64,000 nt of DNA from Deinococcus aerius (lineage in GTDB: Bacteria; Deinococcota; Deinococci; Deinococcales; Deinococcaceae). The notes below the pieces were generated by a model. It had not been told where the DNA came from. It worked only from the letters and a program-made list of their open reading frames with translations, and did not search any database. Positions 28,149 to 38,600 of this stretch are shown piece after piece (the stretch's first letter is position 1; the number at the start of each line of letters is the position of its first letter). A program made the translations under genes and the position numbers. The DNA lies in NCBI RefSeq assembly GCF_002897375.1, contig NZ_BFAG01000002.1:246501-310500 (forward strand), read 5' to 3'.

Positions 28149-29624
28149 ATGAAGGGGACGCTCCAGATCAGGAGGGGGAGATGGCTGAAGAAGGGCACCC
28201 TGTCCGGCGTGCCGAGCCTGCCGTCCGTGGGGCTGGGCGCGGCCCTCGCCCTGACCGCCGTACCCCACGCCTGGAGCGCCCTCACCCCGCTGCCGCTCGC
28301 CGCGCTGCTCTGGTGGGTCAGCACCCCGCAGGCCCCGCGCGCGGTCGCCGCCCGGCTGTTCTGGGGCATGACCGCCTTCTTCAGCCTGCACCTGCTATTC
28401 CTGCCGCTCAGTTTTGCGCAGCTCTTCGGTGTGGCGGGCGCGCTGCTCTTCCCGGCGCTGTTTGTGCTCGAGGGAGCCTTTTACGCGCTACTGGGGCTGC
28501 TGGTGGCCCGGCTCACACCCACCTTCCTGGGGCGGGTGTGGGGCCTGGCTTTCGGATGGGTGGTGCTGGAATGGCTGCGGCACCTGGGGCCCTTCGCCTT
28601 TCCCTGGGGCACGCTGGGGTACACGCTGCTGCCCACCCCGCTGATCCAGGTGGCCGATCTCGGCGGCGTCCTGCTCGCCAGTCTGCTCGTCACGACCCTG
28701 GCAGCGGCGCTCGCCAGCCTCGCCCGGCAGGAGGCCCGGCCCCTGGCGCTGGCGCTGCCCGTCTGGGGGCTGGCGCTGGTCTACGGGCTGACGCGGCCCG
28801 AGCCCCCACCACCGACCCACCGGGCGCTGCTGGTGCAGGGCAACCTCGACCCGCTGGACAAGGTGGCGGGCAGGGCCGACCCGTTGCCGATCTATGCCCG
28901 GCTCAGCGGCGCTGCCGCCGGAGCGGTTGCGGTCTGGCCGGAGACCGCCATCTCGGGGGATGACCTGGGCCGTCTGCCCGATCAGCCCCTGCTGATCGGC
29001 GTCGCCCGCCCGGCTCAGAACCGGGTCGAGGCGTGGGACGGCGGCCTGATGGGGGCCTACGACAAACGGCGGCGGGTGCCGTTCGCCGAGTATTTCCCGC
29101 TGCGTACCCCCCTGGCGCCGCTGTACGAGCGGGTCTTCCGGGCGCTGGGCGTGCCCGACCCGGCCGGCCTGCTGCCGGGTCGCCTCGACCGGCCGCTGAC
29201 CCTGGGCGGGGTGGCTTACGGGGCGTACGTGTGTTACGAGAGCGTCTTTCCCGGGATCGCCCGCGGCCTCGTGCGGGACGGCGCGGGGGTGCTGGTGAAT
29301 GTGTCCAACGACGGCTGGTTCAACGCGGGGAACGGGGTGGAGCAGCACTTCCAGATGGGGCGGGTGCGGGCCATCGAGACCCGGCGCTTCCTGCTGCGCG
29401 CGGGCAATATCGGCGTGACGGCGGTGATCGACCCCAGGGGGCGGGTGACGCAGGCGCTGCCGACCCGGCGTGCAGGGGCACTCCAGGCCCGCTTCGCCGC
29501 CCAGAAGGGAACGACCGGGTACGTCCGGCTGGGGGACTGGCCGGTGGGGGTCGCGGCCCTGGGCCTGCTCGGCGTCGTGTGGGGCCGCCAAAGGCCCCGT
29601 TCCGATGGGACCTTCCGGAGGTGA
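28149..29624 (+). CDS. lnt: Apolipoprotein N-acyltransferase
   Basis: 491 aa from ATG 28149; GTG 28209 is an alternative. Several N-terminal helices (ALTPLPLAALLWW to WGLALVYGLT) are followed by a nitrilase-type domain with catalytic triad Glu265 (AVWPETAISG), Lys306 (AYDKRRRVPFAEYFPLR) and Cys362 (YVCYESVFPG), and closed by VNVSNDGWFNAG...HFQMGRVRAIETRRFLLRAGNIG. It adds the third acyl chain to lipoproteins. It is divergent from the P-ATPase operon and next to its operator, while lspA, the enzyme acting just before it, is in that operon. Both steps of lipoprotein maturation are therefore in one metal locus. Confidence 0.92.
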   Translation: MKGTLQIRRGRWLKKGTLSGVPSLPSVGLGAALALTAVPHAWSALTPLPLAALLWWVSTPQAPRAVAARLFWGMTAFFSLHLLFLPLSFAQLFGVAGALLFPALFVLEGAFYALLGLLVARLTPTFLGRVWGLAFGWVVLEWLRHLGPFAFPWGTLGYTLLPTPLIQVADLGGVLLASLLVTTLAAALASLARQEARPLALALPVWGLALVYGLTRPEPPPPTHRALLVQGNLDPLDKVAGRADPLPIYARLSGAAAGAVAVWPETAISGDDLGRLPDQPLLIGVARPAQNRVEAWDGGLMGAYDKRRRVPFAEYFPLRTPLAPLYERVFRALGVPDPAGLLPGRLDRPLTLGGVAYGAYVCYESVFPGIARGLVRDGAGVLVNVSNDGWFNAGNGVEQHFQMGRVRAIETRRFLLRAGNIGVTAVIDPRGRVTQALPTRRAGALQARFAAQKGTTGYVRLGDWPVGVAALGLLGVVWGRQRPRSDGTFRR

Positions 29625-29992
29625 CGGCAGGCTGCCCCCGCGAGGTGGAAGGGGCCTCATCCGGGGAACACCACGGCCTCTCCAGACGCTCGCCGCCGGC
29701 CCCTCCAATGGCGTCCATTCGGGGCTGGCAGGATGCCCCCGGACGTTCACTTGATGAGCCGGCCCTCGACCCGCCACCCCCCTGGGTCGCGCTCGGGCCG
29801 AGACGGCGCAGGACCCGGGAATTATTTCCCGCTGGGTCAAACACGGTGTCCCCGGCCTGAGTTACCCGATTCGTCCAGCACCACGTCCACCGTGGTCACT
29901 GGCTGGAGGTCTTCAGCGCCTTAGGTCAGGGCATCCACCGTCCTGGAGACTGCGGCTGGGACCGCCGGGGAACAGCGCTGAGGTGGGAGCGG
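29625..29992. other. Intergenic region, no gene recognised
   Basis: About 370 bp between the convergent lnt and DUF4386 genes. Both strands have short open stretches but no start, ribosome-binding site or family motif that I can support. Confidence 0.5.
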
Positions 29993-30727
29993 TCACGCGG
30001 GTGGGCGGGTGGGGCCGACGGCCGCCCGGGAAGCTCCCACACCGCGCAGCAGCGCCGCGCCCAGGCCCAGGTACGCGAGGCTCAGCACGGGGGCCAGGAA
30101 CGGTTCGAGGTCGGCCAGACCGAGGGGCTTGGTGGCGATCACCACGCCCGCGAGCCCCGCCGTCACCAGAAACCAGGTCCCCAGGGCGGCGCTCCGGCGC
30201 AGGCGCAGCAGCAGGCCCCCACTCAGTGCCAACCACACGCCCAGCAGCAGGTCCGACCCCAGCCGCAGGTGGAGGGCCAGGTCCCCGACCATCCCCCCCA
30301 CCACCTCCACCGCGTCCCGCGTCTCCCCGGAGGCCTGCACGTAGCTCTGCGCCAGGACGGGCGACGCGGCGGCGAGCACGAGCGGGGCGGCCAGCCCGAA
30401 GACCACGCCCCCCACCCCGGCCACGGCCGCGACCCTGGAGACCCCTCTGCCCCCGGGGCGCAGCCGGTCGTGCAGCGCCAGCGGTGCCGGCAGCAGCGCC
30501 AGACTGGAGAGCAGGGTCAGCCACCACAGGCCGGTGTAGGCGCGGGCGTGCTCCGCCACCCACGGCAGCAGCCGCGCCTGATCCTCGAACATCTCCACGT
30601 CCAGCCCGGCCCCGGCCAGGACGCCATACACATAGACGAGGGACAGCAGGAACAGCGCTCCGGCCAGCAGGGCACCGCCGCCGCCCAGTCGGGCGAGCGC
30701 TTGATCTTGGTCTTGAAGCGTGGACAA
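29993..30727 (-). CDS. Membrane protein of the DUF4386 type
   Basis: 244 aa from TTG 30727, with AGGAG eight bases upstream. Six predicted helices, for example GGALLAGALFLLSLVYVYGVL, TGLWWLTLLSSLALLPAPLAL, VFGLAAPLVLAAASPVLA, LGSDLLLGVWLALSGGLLL and LAPVLSLAYLGLGAALL. The spacing and the central QASGETRDAVEVVGG loop resemble DUF4386 proteins. Function unknown. A strong CTGTA-type operator/promoter lies about 195 bp upstream in the same direction, so it is probably part of the heavy-metal regulon with a long leader. Confidence 0.65.
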   Translation of the reverse strand: MSTLQDQDQALARLGGGGALLAGALFLLSLVYVYGVLAGAGLDVEMFEDQARLLPWVAEHARAYTGLWWLTLLSSLALLPAPLALHDRLRPGGRGVSRVAAVAGVGGVVFGLAAPLVLAAASPVLAQSYVQASGETRDAVEVVGGMVGDLALHLRLGSDLLLGVWLALSGGLLLRLRRSAALGTWFLVTAGLAGVVIATKPLGLADLEPFLAPVLSLAYLGLGAALLRGVGASRAAVGPTRPPA

Positions 30728-30920
30728 GGGAGAACTCCTGGTGAGGGGTCGAGGCAGGGCGCCCGTGGACGGCCGGATGGAGACGGCCTCCCACCGGTCA
30801 GCCGGAACAGCGAGGTTCCCCTTCCGACTGGACGGCGGGAGAGTCCGCACGCCTCTCCCGGCCCACGGCACGAAGGCGTGCGGGGGCAGGCCCGGGGGAC
30901 GGCGCAACCCATCCGGCCCC

Positions 30921-30950
30921 AGGTTATCTGTACACCTCTACAGGGATCAA
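30921..30950 (-). promoter_or_regulatory. Promoter with CTGTA-N6-TACAG operator, copy 5
   Basis: Leftward: TTGATC (30950-30945), an 18-bp spacer and TAACCT (30926-30921). CTGTACACCTCTACAG (30928-30943) fills the spacer exactly as in copy 4. Between the -10 and the TTG at 30727 there are ~190 bp with no convincing gene, either an untranslated leader or a lost small gene. Confidence 0.7.
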
Positions 30951-31086
30951 GAGAAAGGCCGGCCCTGCGGGCGTCCAGTGTGACGCGGGCGCCGCACGGG
31001 GACTCATGCTGAGGAGTGCCGTCCCAGACGACCATTCTTGACAGCACCCGGGACCGGGCCTACGCTTCATCCGACTATCTCCTCGG

Positions 31087-31272
31087 ATGAAAAGGAGAAC
31101 CGTGCGAACCGCCCCGATCCTGCTGACCCTGCTGCTCTCCTCGACCGCCCTGGCGGCCGATCTGAGCGGCACCAAGACCTACCTGCTGGGCCGTCTGGGC
31201 GCCCTGAACGCCTCCACGGCCCGGCTCGCGCGGGCCGCCGCCCTCCTGGGGGTCAAGGTATCGGGGCAATGA
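31087..31272 (+). CDS. Small exported protein
   Basis: 61 aa; ATG 31087 after AAAAGGAGAACC-type spacing. A clear signal peptide (KRRTVRTAPILLTLLLSSTALAA, cut after ALAA) leaves a mature peptide of ~37 residues, DLSGTKTYLLGRLGALNASTARLARAAALLGVKVSGQ, predicted helical. It overlaps the next small exported protein by ATGA. No family recognised; it could be the truncated start of a larger periplasmic protein. Confidence 0.5.
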   Translation: MKRRTVRTAPILLTLLLSSTALAADLSGTKTYLLGRLGALNASTARLARAAALLGVKVSGQ

Positions 31273-31436
31273 GGCGGCTTCTCCCCCTGCTCCTCACCCT
31301 GGCCAGCACGGCGGGCGCCGCCGACCTCGCCACCGCGCAGACGTTGCGGACGCGGCTCTCCGACGCGCGGGTCGAGCTGATCCTCGATGTGGGGCTCGTG
31401 GTGGTCCGGCAGGGGGTGAAGACGAGGCCCGGCTGA
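31269..31436 (+). CDS. Second small exported protein, overlapping the first
   Basis: 55 aa from ATG 31269 (ATGA overlap). Signal peptide RRLLPLLLTLASTAGAA, then a short mature part (DLATAQTLRTRLSDARVELILDVGLVVVRQG). Both peptides begin the mature part with A-D-L, so the two may be a duplicated pair or two pieces of one broken gene. Function unknown. Confidence 0.4.
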   Translation: MRRLLPLLLTLASTAGAADLATAQTLRTRLSDARVELILDVGLVVVRQGVKTRPG

Positions 31437-31595
31437 TGCCAAGGGGTGAGCCTGCCCTTGATCGGCCGAGGCCGACGAAAAGGCCCGCGCTGAGGCCGTT
31501 TGACTCCGTCCACGCTTCGAGGGGTGCCAGCCCGGCAAGGGGAGGGGCAACACGTCAGCACTCCTGACCGGAGATCGTATCGGGCTGCGCCCGGG

Positions 31596-31776
31596 GGTCC
31601 GCGTCTCATCGAGGGTCAGGCTGAGGGTCTGGGTCGTGACGTTGCCCCTGGGCGGGGTCCGCCGACCCCGGGCCGTCGAGTGACCACGCCCCACACCTTG
31701 CTGGTTCAGTCGGCGCGGTCCACGGTGTGCACGAAGTGGCGCAGGGGCGTGCTCGGGGTGAGGGTGGAACTCGTCC
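31596..31776 (-). pseudogene. Decayed HMA-domain remnant of the Zn/Cd ATPase
   Basis: On the minus strand the segment reads PSTPLRHFVHTVDRAD, a stop, TSKVWGVVTRRPGVGGP, then (after a frameshift) TTQTLSLTLDETRTP. This matches the second HMA domain of the ATPase at 25701 (PLRYFVNNMDCADCANKVQGVVTRLPGVGEP, TTQTLSLTLDETRTP). The metal Cys pair is lost. It appears to be a partial duplicate of that gene's 5' part, 3.5 kb from its source. Confidence 0.7.
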
Positions 31777-32022
31777 TCCCCCAGGGCTGGACAGGGCTCA
31801 ACCACGAGAGGACGTGGTTGAGCGGGCGGGAACGGCGAGGCTCAACGGGCACAACGCGGTTCTTCGTTCTTCGCTCCCGCACGGCCCGGATCAGTGCTTC
31901 TCGTCCATCGTCATGCCGGGCATCGCTGCGCTCATCATGGTTCCCGCCGTTCTTGGCAGCGCGGGCTCATAACGTCATGATGCTGGAGGCTCAGGGTGGA
32001 CGAAGAGGTAAGGAGCGGAAAG

Positions 32023-32049
32023 AGCGCGGGGAGGGCCATTCCCCGCGCT
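32023..32049 (-). terminator. Stem-loop after the leftward plasmid operon
   Basis: AGCGCGGGGA (32023-32032) pairs with TCCCCGCGCT (32040-32049) with a 7-base loop, just beyond the stop at 32061 of the last leftward gene. Confidence 0.65.
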
Positions 32050-32060
32050 GCTGACCTTGG

Positions 32061-32522
32061 CTAATCGGCGGCGCTGGGGGCCGGTGCGCCTTGCCGAGGC
32101 AGGGCGTAGCGCTCCTGCCGCCTGCCCCCCCGGAAGATCGCCAGCGTCACGTACTCGAACTCGCCGTCCGCCTTCTCACGCACCTGGTCCAGGTCCGTGC
32201 TCTTCGCGCCCCGGCTGATCTTGACCGCCGCGGGCAGCTTCATCTTGCGTGAGTCCACCGCCTCCAGTTCCCGAATCTTGTACGCCTGCCCCCGATGGAT
32301 GATCAAAACGTCACCCTCCGGACTGGTCCACTTCCTCGCCCCGATCAAGCTCCAGTCGAAATCGGAGAAATTGTCATAGGGGAATGGATACCCACCGGGT
32401 GGCACCTCGCCGCTGGTCCACCCCAGACGGCCGTACCTTCTGAGGGTGTCCTCCAGCGCCCGCTCGTCCGGGACGTCCACCAGAACCTTCGCGCCGAGGT
32501 CGCTGCGAAATTCAATGTGCAT
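32061..32522 (-). CDS. Plasmid-type hypothetical protein, 153 aa
   Basis: Soluble, no signal peptide. It starts MHIEFRSDLGAKVLVDVPDERALEDTLRRYGRLGW, a strand-helix pattern, then PFPYDNFSDFDWSLIGARKW and a basic segment (KISRGAKSTDLDQVREKADGEFEYVTLAIFRGGRRQERYALP). It lies 99 bp downstream of the methyltransferase-helicase gene in the same direction, so it may belong to that operon. Not a family I recognise. Confidence 0.65.
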   Translation of the reverse strand: MHIEFRSDLGAKVLVDVPDERALEDTLRRYGRLGWTSGEVPPGGYPFPYDNFSDFDWSLIGARKWTSPEGDVLIIHRGQAYKIRELEAVDSRKMKLPAAVKISRGAKSTDLDQVREKADGEFEYVTLAIFRGGRRQERYALPRQGAPAPSAAD

Positions 32523-32621
32523 GGTTTACCTCCACGGGGGAACCTCCCGCCCCGGCGGGAGAGGGTCAAGCCTGGAACCGTTCCCGCCCGGCAGAGGGAA
32601 GGGAGGCCTTTCCCCTCCCCC

Positions 32622-35600
32622 TCAAGCCGCGTGAGCGCGGTCCCGGATCGGATCAGCCCCCAGGGCGGTCGCCACGATGGCGAGCAGACGCTCCCGGAAC
32701 CGCTCGGAAACCAGTTGCTTCCCGGTACCCTCCACCACCCGGGGGTCACCGCTCAGCACCGCGACCTGCGTGACGGTCAGGTGCTCGCCTTCCGTCCTCA
32801 CCGCGTAGTGCATCACCACGTGCCCGGTGATCAGCAGGCTGCGCAGCGTGTACTTGTCGGGACTCGCGTGCAGCATCACCTCGTCCCCCCTCACGCTCAC
32901 GCTGATCACCCCCTCGGGATTCCGCGGCACCGGGCTCATTCGCCGGGCGTCCAGGGCGTGTACGGCGGCGTTCTTCGGCAGGCTGATCGTGGGGCGGGCT
33001 CCCAGGCTGAGCGACTCGCGGTAGTGCCCGGGGTGGGTGCTCGCCTCGTACCCGGCCCCGCCCGTCACCTGCCGGAAGTTCAGCACGGTGCTCTCCCCCG
33101 TCTCCCGGACCACCGTCACCGCTCCGGCACTCACCTGCGTTACCTCGACCCGCCCGCCCTCGTGCACGAAGGTCAGTCCGACGTGGACGGGCAGCACCCC
33201 GATCCAGTGCAGTTCGCCCACGTAATTGAGCAACCGGGCGAAGCTGAACTCTCCCAGCAGGTCGAGTTCCCGCCTCACCCGCCCGTACGCCTCCCGCGCC
33301 TGGGTCAGCAGGGCGTGATCGTTCGCCGTCCAGCCGTTCTTGCGCGCATCGGCCCGCTCACGGACGGTCTGGACCCGCTCACGCACGCTCAGGACCCGCG
33401 CCAGGACTTCGAGGTTGCGCCGCAGCGCCGCGCGGCCGGTGAGGTCTTCGAGCGTCTTTTTCTTCTCCCGGATCTCCCGCCGGGTCTGCTCGGGGTCGTC
33501 GCTGAGGAGCAGGGCCATCTCCTCGCCGTTGAAGCCCGCCGCCGTGTTCTCCAACTCGTCCACGTCCAGCCACAATTGCGAGAGCCAGGACTTCTTCCCA
33601 CTCATGATCGTGTAGGTGATGGCGTCGAAGGACCCGCGCATCAGCAGGTACACGTTGCGCACCCGCTGGGCCGTATTGCCTTGCCTCGCCCCGCGTCCGA
33701 CGCGCTGACGGATCTCCTCGTAGTTCCACGGGATGTCGGCGTTCACGATCAGCGTCGTGCCGTGCTGGAGGTTGAACCCCTGTCCCAGCACGTCCGTCCC
33801 CAGGATCAGGGAGAGGTCCCCGAAGTTGTAGTCGTCCTCCAGGTCCTGGCGAGCCACGCTGCTCTTGTGCGTGTCGCTGGACACGATGGCGATCTCGTGC
33901 TCCGGGTACCCGGCCTCCACCAACAGCGCCTTCAGCCGGGCGAAGGCCCCCTCCTTCTCGCCGATGCTGAGGAACACGATGCCCTTGCCGCCGGACGCGC
34001 GGTTCTCCAGGGCGAGTTCGGCAATCTTCTCGAAGCGCGGGTTGCGGCCCCGGACGCCCAAGAGAGCCGGGTCCACGGTGAGCTTGCGCATCTCCCAGAG
34101 GATCGCGAAGGGGTGGTTCGGCCCCTTGGCCCGCGCGTCGGCGGTCCGGGCACGTTCGCGCAGCGACCGGTAGAGCGCGGCCTGCTCCTCGCTCATGTCG
34201 ATCATCACCTCCTCCGCCACCGCCGACGGGACCTTCAGCGGCTGGCCGTCCCGGGTGACGACCAGCGGGTCCCCGTAAGAACGGGTGATGACGTGCCCGC
34301 TGATGATGCCCTTGAGTTCGCGTAACCGCCGGAAGCCCTTCACGCAGGGCTTCACCTCCACGCTGCCGTCCATCCCGGTTACGATGTCCGGCTCGATGCG
34401 CAGGTACTGCTCCATCAGGGCCTCGCCGGTCGGCAGGCCGTAGCCCGGCAGGGCGTCCGTGACCATGCTGAGCATGGAGTAGACCTCCAGCGGACTGTTC
34501 TTGATCCACGACGCGGTGAAGGCGAAGGTGCGGCCGCCCCGCTCGCGGACGAAGCGGCCCTTGTGCAGCGCGTCGAGCGCCCGCTGGCTCTCCCCTCCCC
34601 CACCGAGAAAGCGCGGGGTCTCGCCGAAGGTGGTCGGCGGGGCGAAGAGGTTCTTGTTGCAATTGTGAACGAGAATGCCCTCGGCGAAGTAGTTGTGATG
34701 GCCTTCTACTTCAATGTTGTAGACCAGGCCGCCCGGGCACAGGCCGCCGTATTCTCCATGATCTCCCGGTTCGAGAATCTCAAGACTTGCCAGCCGAGTG
34801 AGGACAGTATCGCCTCCTTCTTTCGGTCCTGAGCCTGCTGGGAAAGCGACTTGTGTGACGGCCCGTCGCACTCGACGGCAAGGCGCAGGGTGGGATGCGC
34901 CAAATCCACCTTGTAGACCCGTGGGCAGCCCCGCTGCCTCAGGCCCGTCTTGATCGGGTGCTCCGGAATCCATTCCACGCCCGTCAGTTGCCACAGTTCC
35001 ACCCAGAGGGCTGCTTGCGGCGCCGTCAGACCCTGTCCATTGCCTCCGCGGATCCGGGGCTTGTGACCCCGCGCCTTCATCGTTTCGCGCATCCGGGCCA
35101 CCACTTCCGGCTGGGCGGCCTTCCTGCGCATCTCCGCCATCTGCGCCTTGAGCTCGTCGATCCGGGCAAGGTTGGCGGCCTGCACACTGGCCCTGAATTT
35201 CAGGCTGGTTCTGGCCGTGTGCTTCGTGCGGCAGGACTTGCTGCAGAAGAACTGCGTCGCCTTTCCGGTGCGCAGCTTCCAGGACTGCACGTTGTTCAGG
35301 GTGAACAGGACGGCGCATTCCTCGCAGTGCCGCTGAATCTTGGGGAGACGCGGTTTCGGCTTCGTCCGGTGCCGATGCAGTTGGATGCACCGACTCCCGC
35401 AGAAGACCGGCAGCCCACGCCTCACTCGGGTGCGCTGCTCCTTGGAGAGCGAGATCAGCGTCCGGCACTGACCGCAAGGGTGCGTTGCACTGCTTGTCGA
35501 CATAGAGCGTTTCTCCAGGGGTGAGCTGACGGGCGTCAAGGTACCCTGCCGGGGTAAAGAAGGGATGATTCCCTGTCGTGATGATCTGCCTTCCATCCTC

Positions 35601-38600
35601 AAGGGTGAGGCGGAGCAGATCATGGGGACGGCGCACCTGGAGATTGAGGACCCGTGCTGACTCGATGCGTCCGGTGACGTGATTGAACGCTCGTACGCGC
35701 TCCCCCGCCCGATACGCCTCGATGTACTTGCCGTCCACCAACGTCCCCGCAGGGAAGCAGTGTGCCTCGTCATGCCCAGTGAAGTCGCAGCCCAGCAGCT
35801 CGAAGGAGAGTTCGCCCTCCTGCGCGATCTTCGTGCGGGCGAGCATCGCCCCGAAGACGCCGAGCTTGCGCACGAGTTCCTGGTGCTTGCCCCGCTTGGG
35901 CATGCCCTCGTAGCTGCCCTGCGTCTCCAGGTTCCGCTGATACTGCGGGTCTTCCAGGATCAGCCGCTGACGGGTCTCACGCAGCATCCCGATCCCCGTG
36001 AAGGATTCGCGACTCATGATGACCAGGTCCACCTGCCCGGCGCTGAGGGACGCGATCTTCTCGCGCTTGACCGCCGGGGAGTCCTCCTTCCAGGCCTCGA
36101 TGCGTTTGCCGCCCTGGTCGAGCATGGGCGTGCCGTCGCGTTTGGTCTTGTAGACCTTGTTCCCCTGCCGGTCGCGCCGCACGCTCATGCCCACCGTCAC
36201 GATGTTCCAGCCGGGCAGCGCGAGGGCCGCATTGGTCGCCCAGTTGCTGACCAGCCCGGCGGGCACGACGATGATGGGCCGCGAGGCGCAGCCGCAGGTC
36301 TTGAGGTACGCGATCAGGCCGAGAAGACTGAACGTTTTTCCCAAACCGACGTCGTAGTTGTTGACCATGCCGGTGGTGGCCGCCATCGCGCGGATGTCCA
36401 TCACCTGGTAGGGATGGTGCTCGGGGCCACGCCAGTCGGGCAGGTGGAGGGGCCGCGCCGTTCCTTCTGGGCGCAGGATCGCGCCGCGGGCATAGGTGTA
36501 GGCCTCCTCGACGACGCCCACATGCGGACTCTGCATCAGCCAGTTGCCGAAATGCGCCTGGGTCTGATCCTCGTACGCCTGGGCCGCGTCGATGGCCGTC
36601 GCGCGCTCCGCCTGGTACTGCTCGCGCGACATCTCCCCCGCGCCACGAACGGCCTCCACCTCCGTCTTGTGGTTGAGGTAGTTCTCCAGCGCCCGGGCCT
36701 TCTCCTGGTCGAAGGCGCTGCGGGCCCGCACCCCTGCCTGGCCCGCTCCACCCTTGAGGCGGAAACGCACCGCCCCGTTCTCCCGGCGCACGCTGATCAG
36801 CGGCTTCTGGTCGGCCGCACTGCCGAGGTAGGCGTTGACCCACTCTTCCAACACGGCGACGGGAATCACGGCGTCACGGGGGCTGAGGGCCAGTTCGCTG
36901 AGGTTCGCGCGGCGCACCCGGCTGATGAACAGGTCCGCCTGTTTCAACAGCGCCGCCCGCCGGTGGCCGCCGAAGTGCTCGGCCTGCGCGCGGGCCTGCT
37001 CGGCGCGCAGGAAGGCGTGCCCGGAGTAATACAGCCCCGGCTCCACCCAGATGTCCCCGTTGAAGGCGTAGTGCCCGGTCAGGTGCGCCACCGCTTCCGG
37101 CTCGGACACCCCGGCGTACTGCATCAGGGTTTGCTCGGTGAGCGCCATCAGGTCGGCGAGCTGCTGGGCGATGCCCTCCATCCCGGTGGCCGTGATGGGC
37201 AGCGCGTACGTCCCGTCATCCGGCAGGTTCAGCTCACCCAGGGCACCGAGGTGGGCGAGCAGGACGGCGAAGAGCGAGTACCGGGGAATCAGCCGGGTAA
37301 AACGCTGGCGGTCGTACCCACCGTGCGTGGCGCGGTACTGCACGTCCAGGGCCAGGGCCGTGCGGCGGCGCTGCGGGGTCTCCGGACGTCCCAGCTCGCG
37401 CGCCTCCAGGTACGCCTGGAGGGCCTGCGCCACCTGGACCGCCTGCGCGACGACCGGCGCCGCGATGTCGTCGGTGACCACCCACTGGCCGAGCCGGAAG
37501 GCGTGGCGCCGGTCCGTGGAGAGGGTGCCCTCCGGGATCGCGTGCAGGTCCGCGCCGTGCGAGGCCGCCTCGGCGTTTCTGGCGGCGTCCTCGCCGAGCC
37601 GTTCGCGCACGGTCTCGATCAGGGTCCGGAATAGCACCGGGGCGCTACTCATCGCGGCCTGCATCTGGTCGTGGACACGCTGCACCTGACGGGTGTCCAC
37701 CTCGCCTTCGAGCAGCGGGTTCCCGAAGCGGCCGCAGCGGAGGGTGCTCTCCTGACTCAGCCGGAAGCTGCCGGAGAGCTGGCGCAGCCGGTGCGTCCAG
37801 GCCCCCTCCTCCCCCTCGGTGATGACCAGGCTACTCCCGTCCACGAAGCGTTCGACCAACTCCCGGTGGACGGGATCGGCGACGAACTCCAGCAGCGTGT
37901 CCGTGACCTGGGCACCGCCGAGGGTGCTCAGGGCCTCCCGCACCCCGTGGTCGTGGCGGCGCAGGACGAGCAGCACCGTGGTGACCCCCGCCCCAGCCGC
38001 CTTGAAGGCACCGGTGGGGACGAGCACTGCGTGCAGGGGCAGGGCGGAGGTGAGCAGTTCTTCCCGCCAGTCCCGGTGCCGGTGGCCGTGCAGCAGCGAC
38101 AGGGGCAGCAGCACGCTGACGAGCCCGGTCTGGAACTGGACGCGGCGCAGGATCTGACGCATGAAGTACCGCTCGCTGCGGACCTCGTCGGGTTCGTGCA
38201 GAGATCGAGTCTCGCCGCGCGGGCCGTAGGGCGGGTTGGCGACCACCAGGTCGAAGAGGGGATCGCTGCTGCGGGTGGTGTACTGCTCCAGCGGCATCAC
38301 GTGGACGCTGGCGTGCGGGTGCAGGTGCGCGGCCGCCCGGCCCGCCACCGGGTCCAGCTCGACGCCGGTGAGCAGGACGCCCTCGGGGGCATGCGCGAGG
38401 ACCGCCCCGTTGCCGCAACTCGGTTCCAGAGCCCGGACGGGGCGCTTCTCGTCACCCAGCTTGAGGAAGGGCGTGACGAGGTTCCATAACAGCGCCGCGA
38501 CGGCACTGGGCGTGTAGAACTGGTCCACGCTCTCGCCGAGGCCGCCCCCGCCACTGTAGGCCCGCAGGACGGCCAGGTCAGGGTGGGGGGCCAGGATCTC

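Noticed and set aside
31886..31941. Met/His-rich short frame on the minus strand (MMSAAMPGMTMDEKH)
   Set aside because: Suggestive of a copper-binding tail, but only 15 codons from its ATG with a stop shortly upstream and no ribosome-binding site.
34720..35490. Host-frame translation in the middle of the intein as an in-frame endonuclease
   Set aside because: No LAGLIDADG, HNH or PD-(D/E)xK motif in that frame; low-complexity Ala/Gly/Pro/Gln. All endonuclease motifs are in the shifted frame.
32295..37634. Long plus-strand frames opposite the methylase-helicase
   Set aside because: Compositional shadows; no ribosome-binding sites and no protein motifs.
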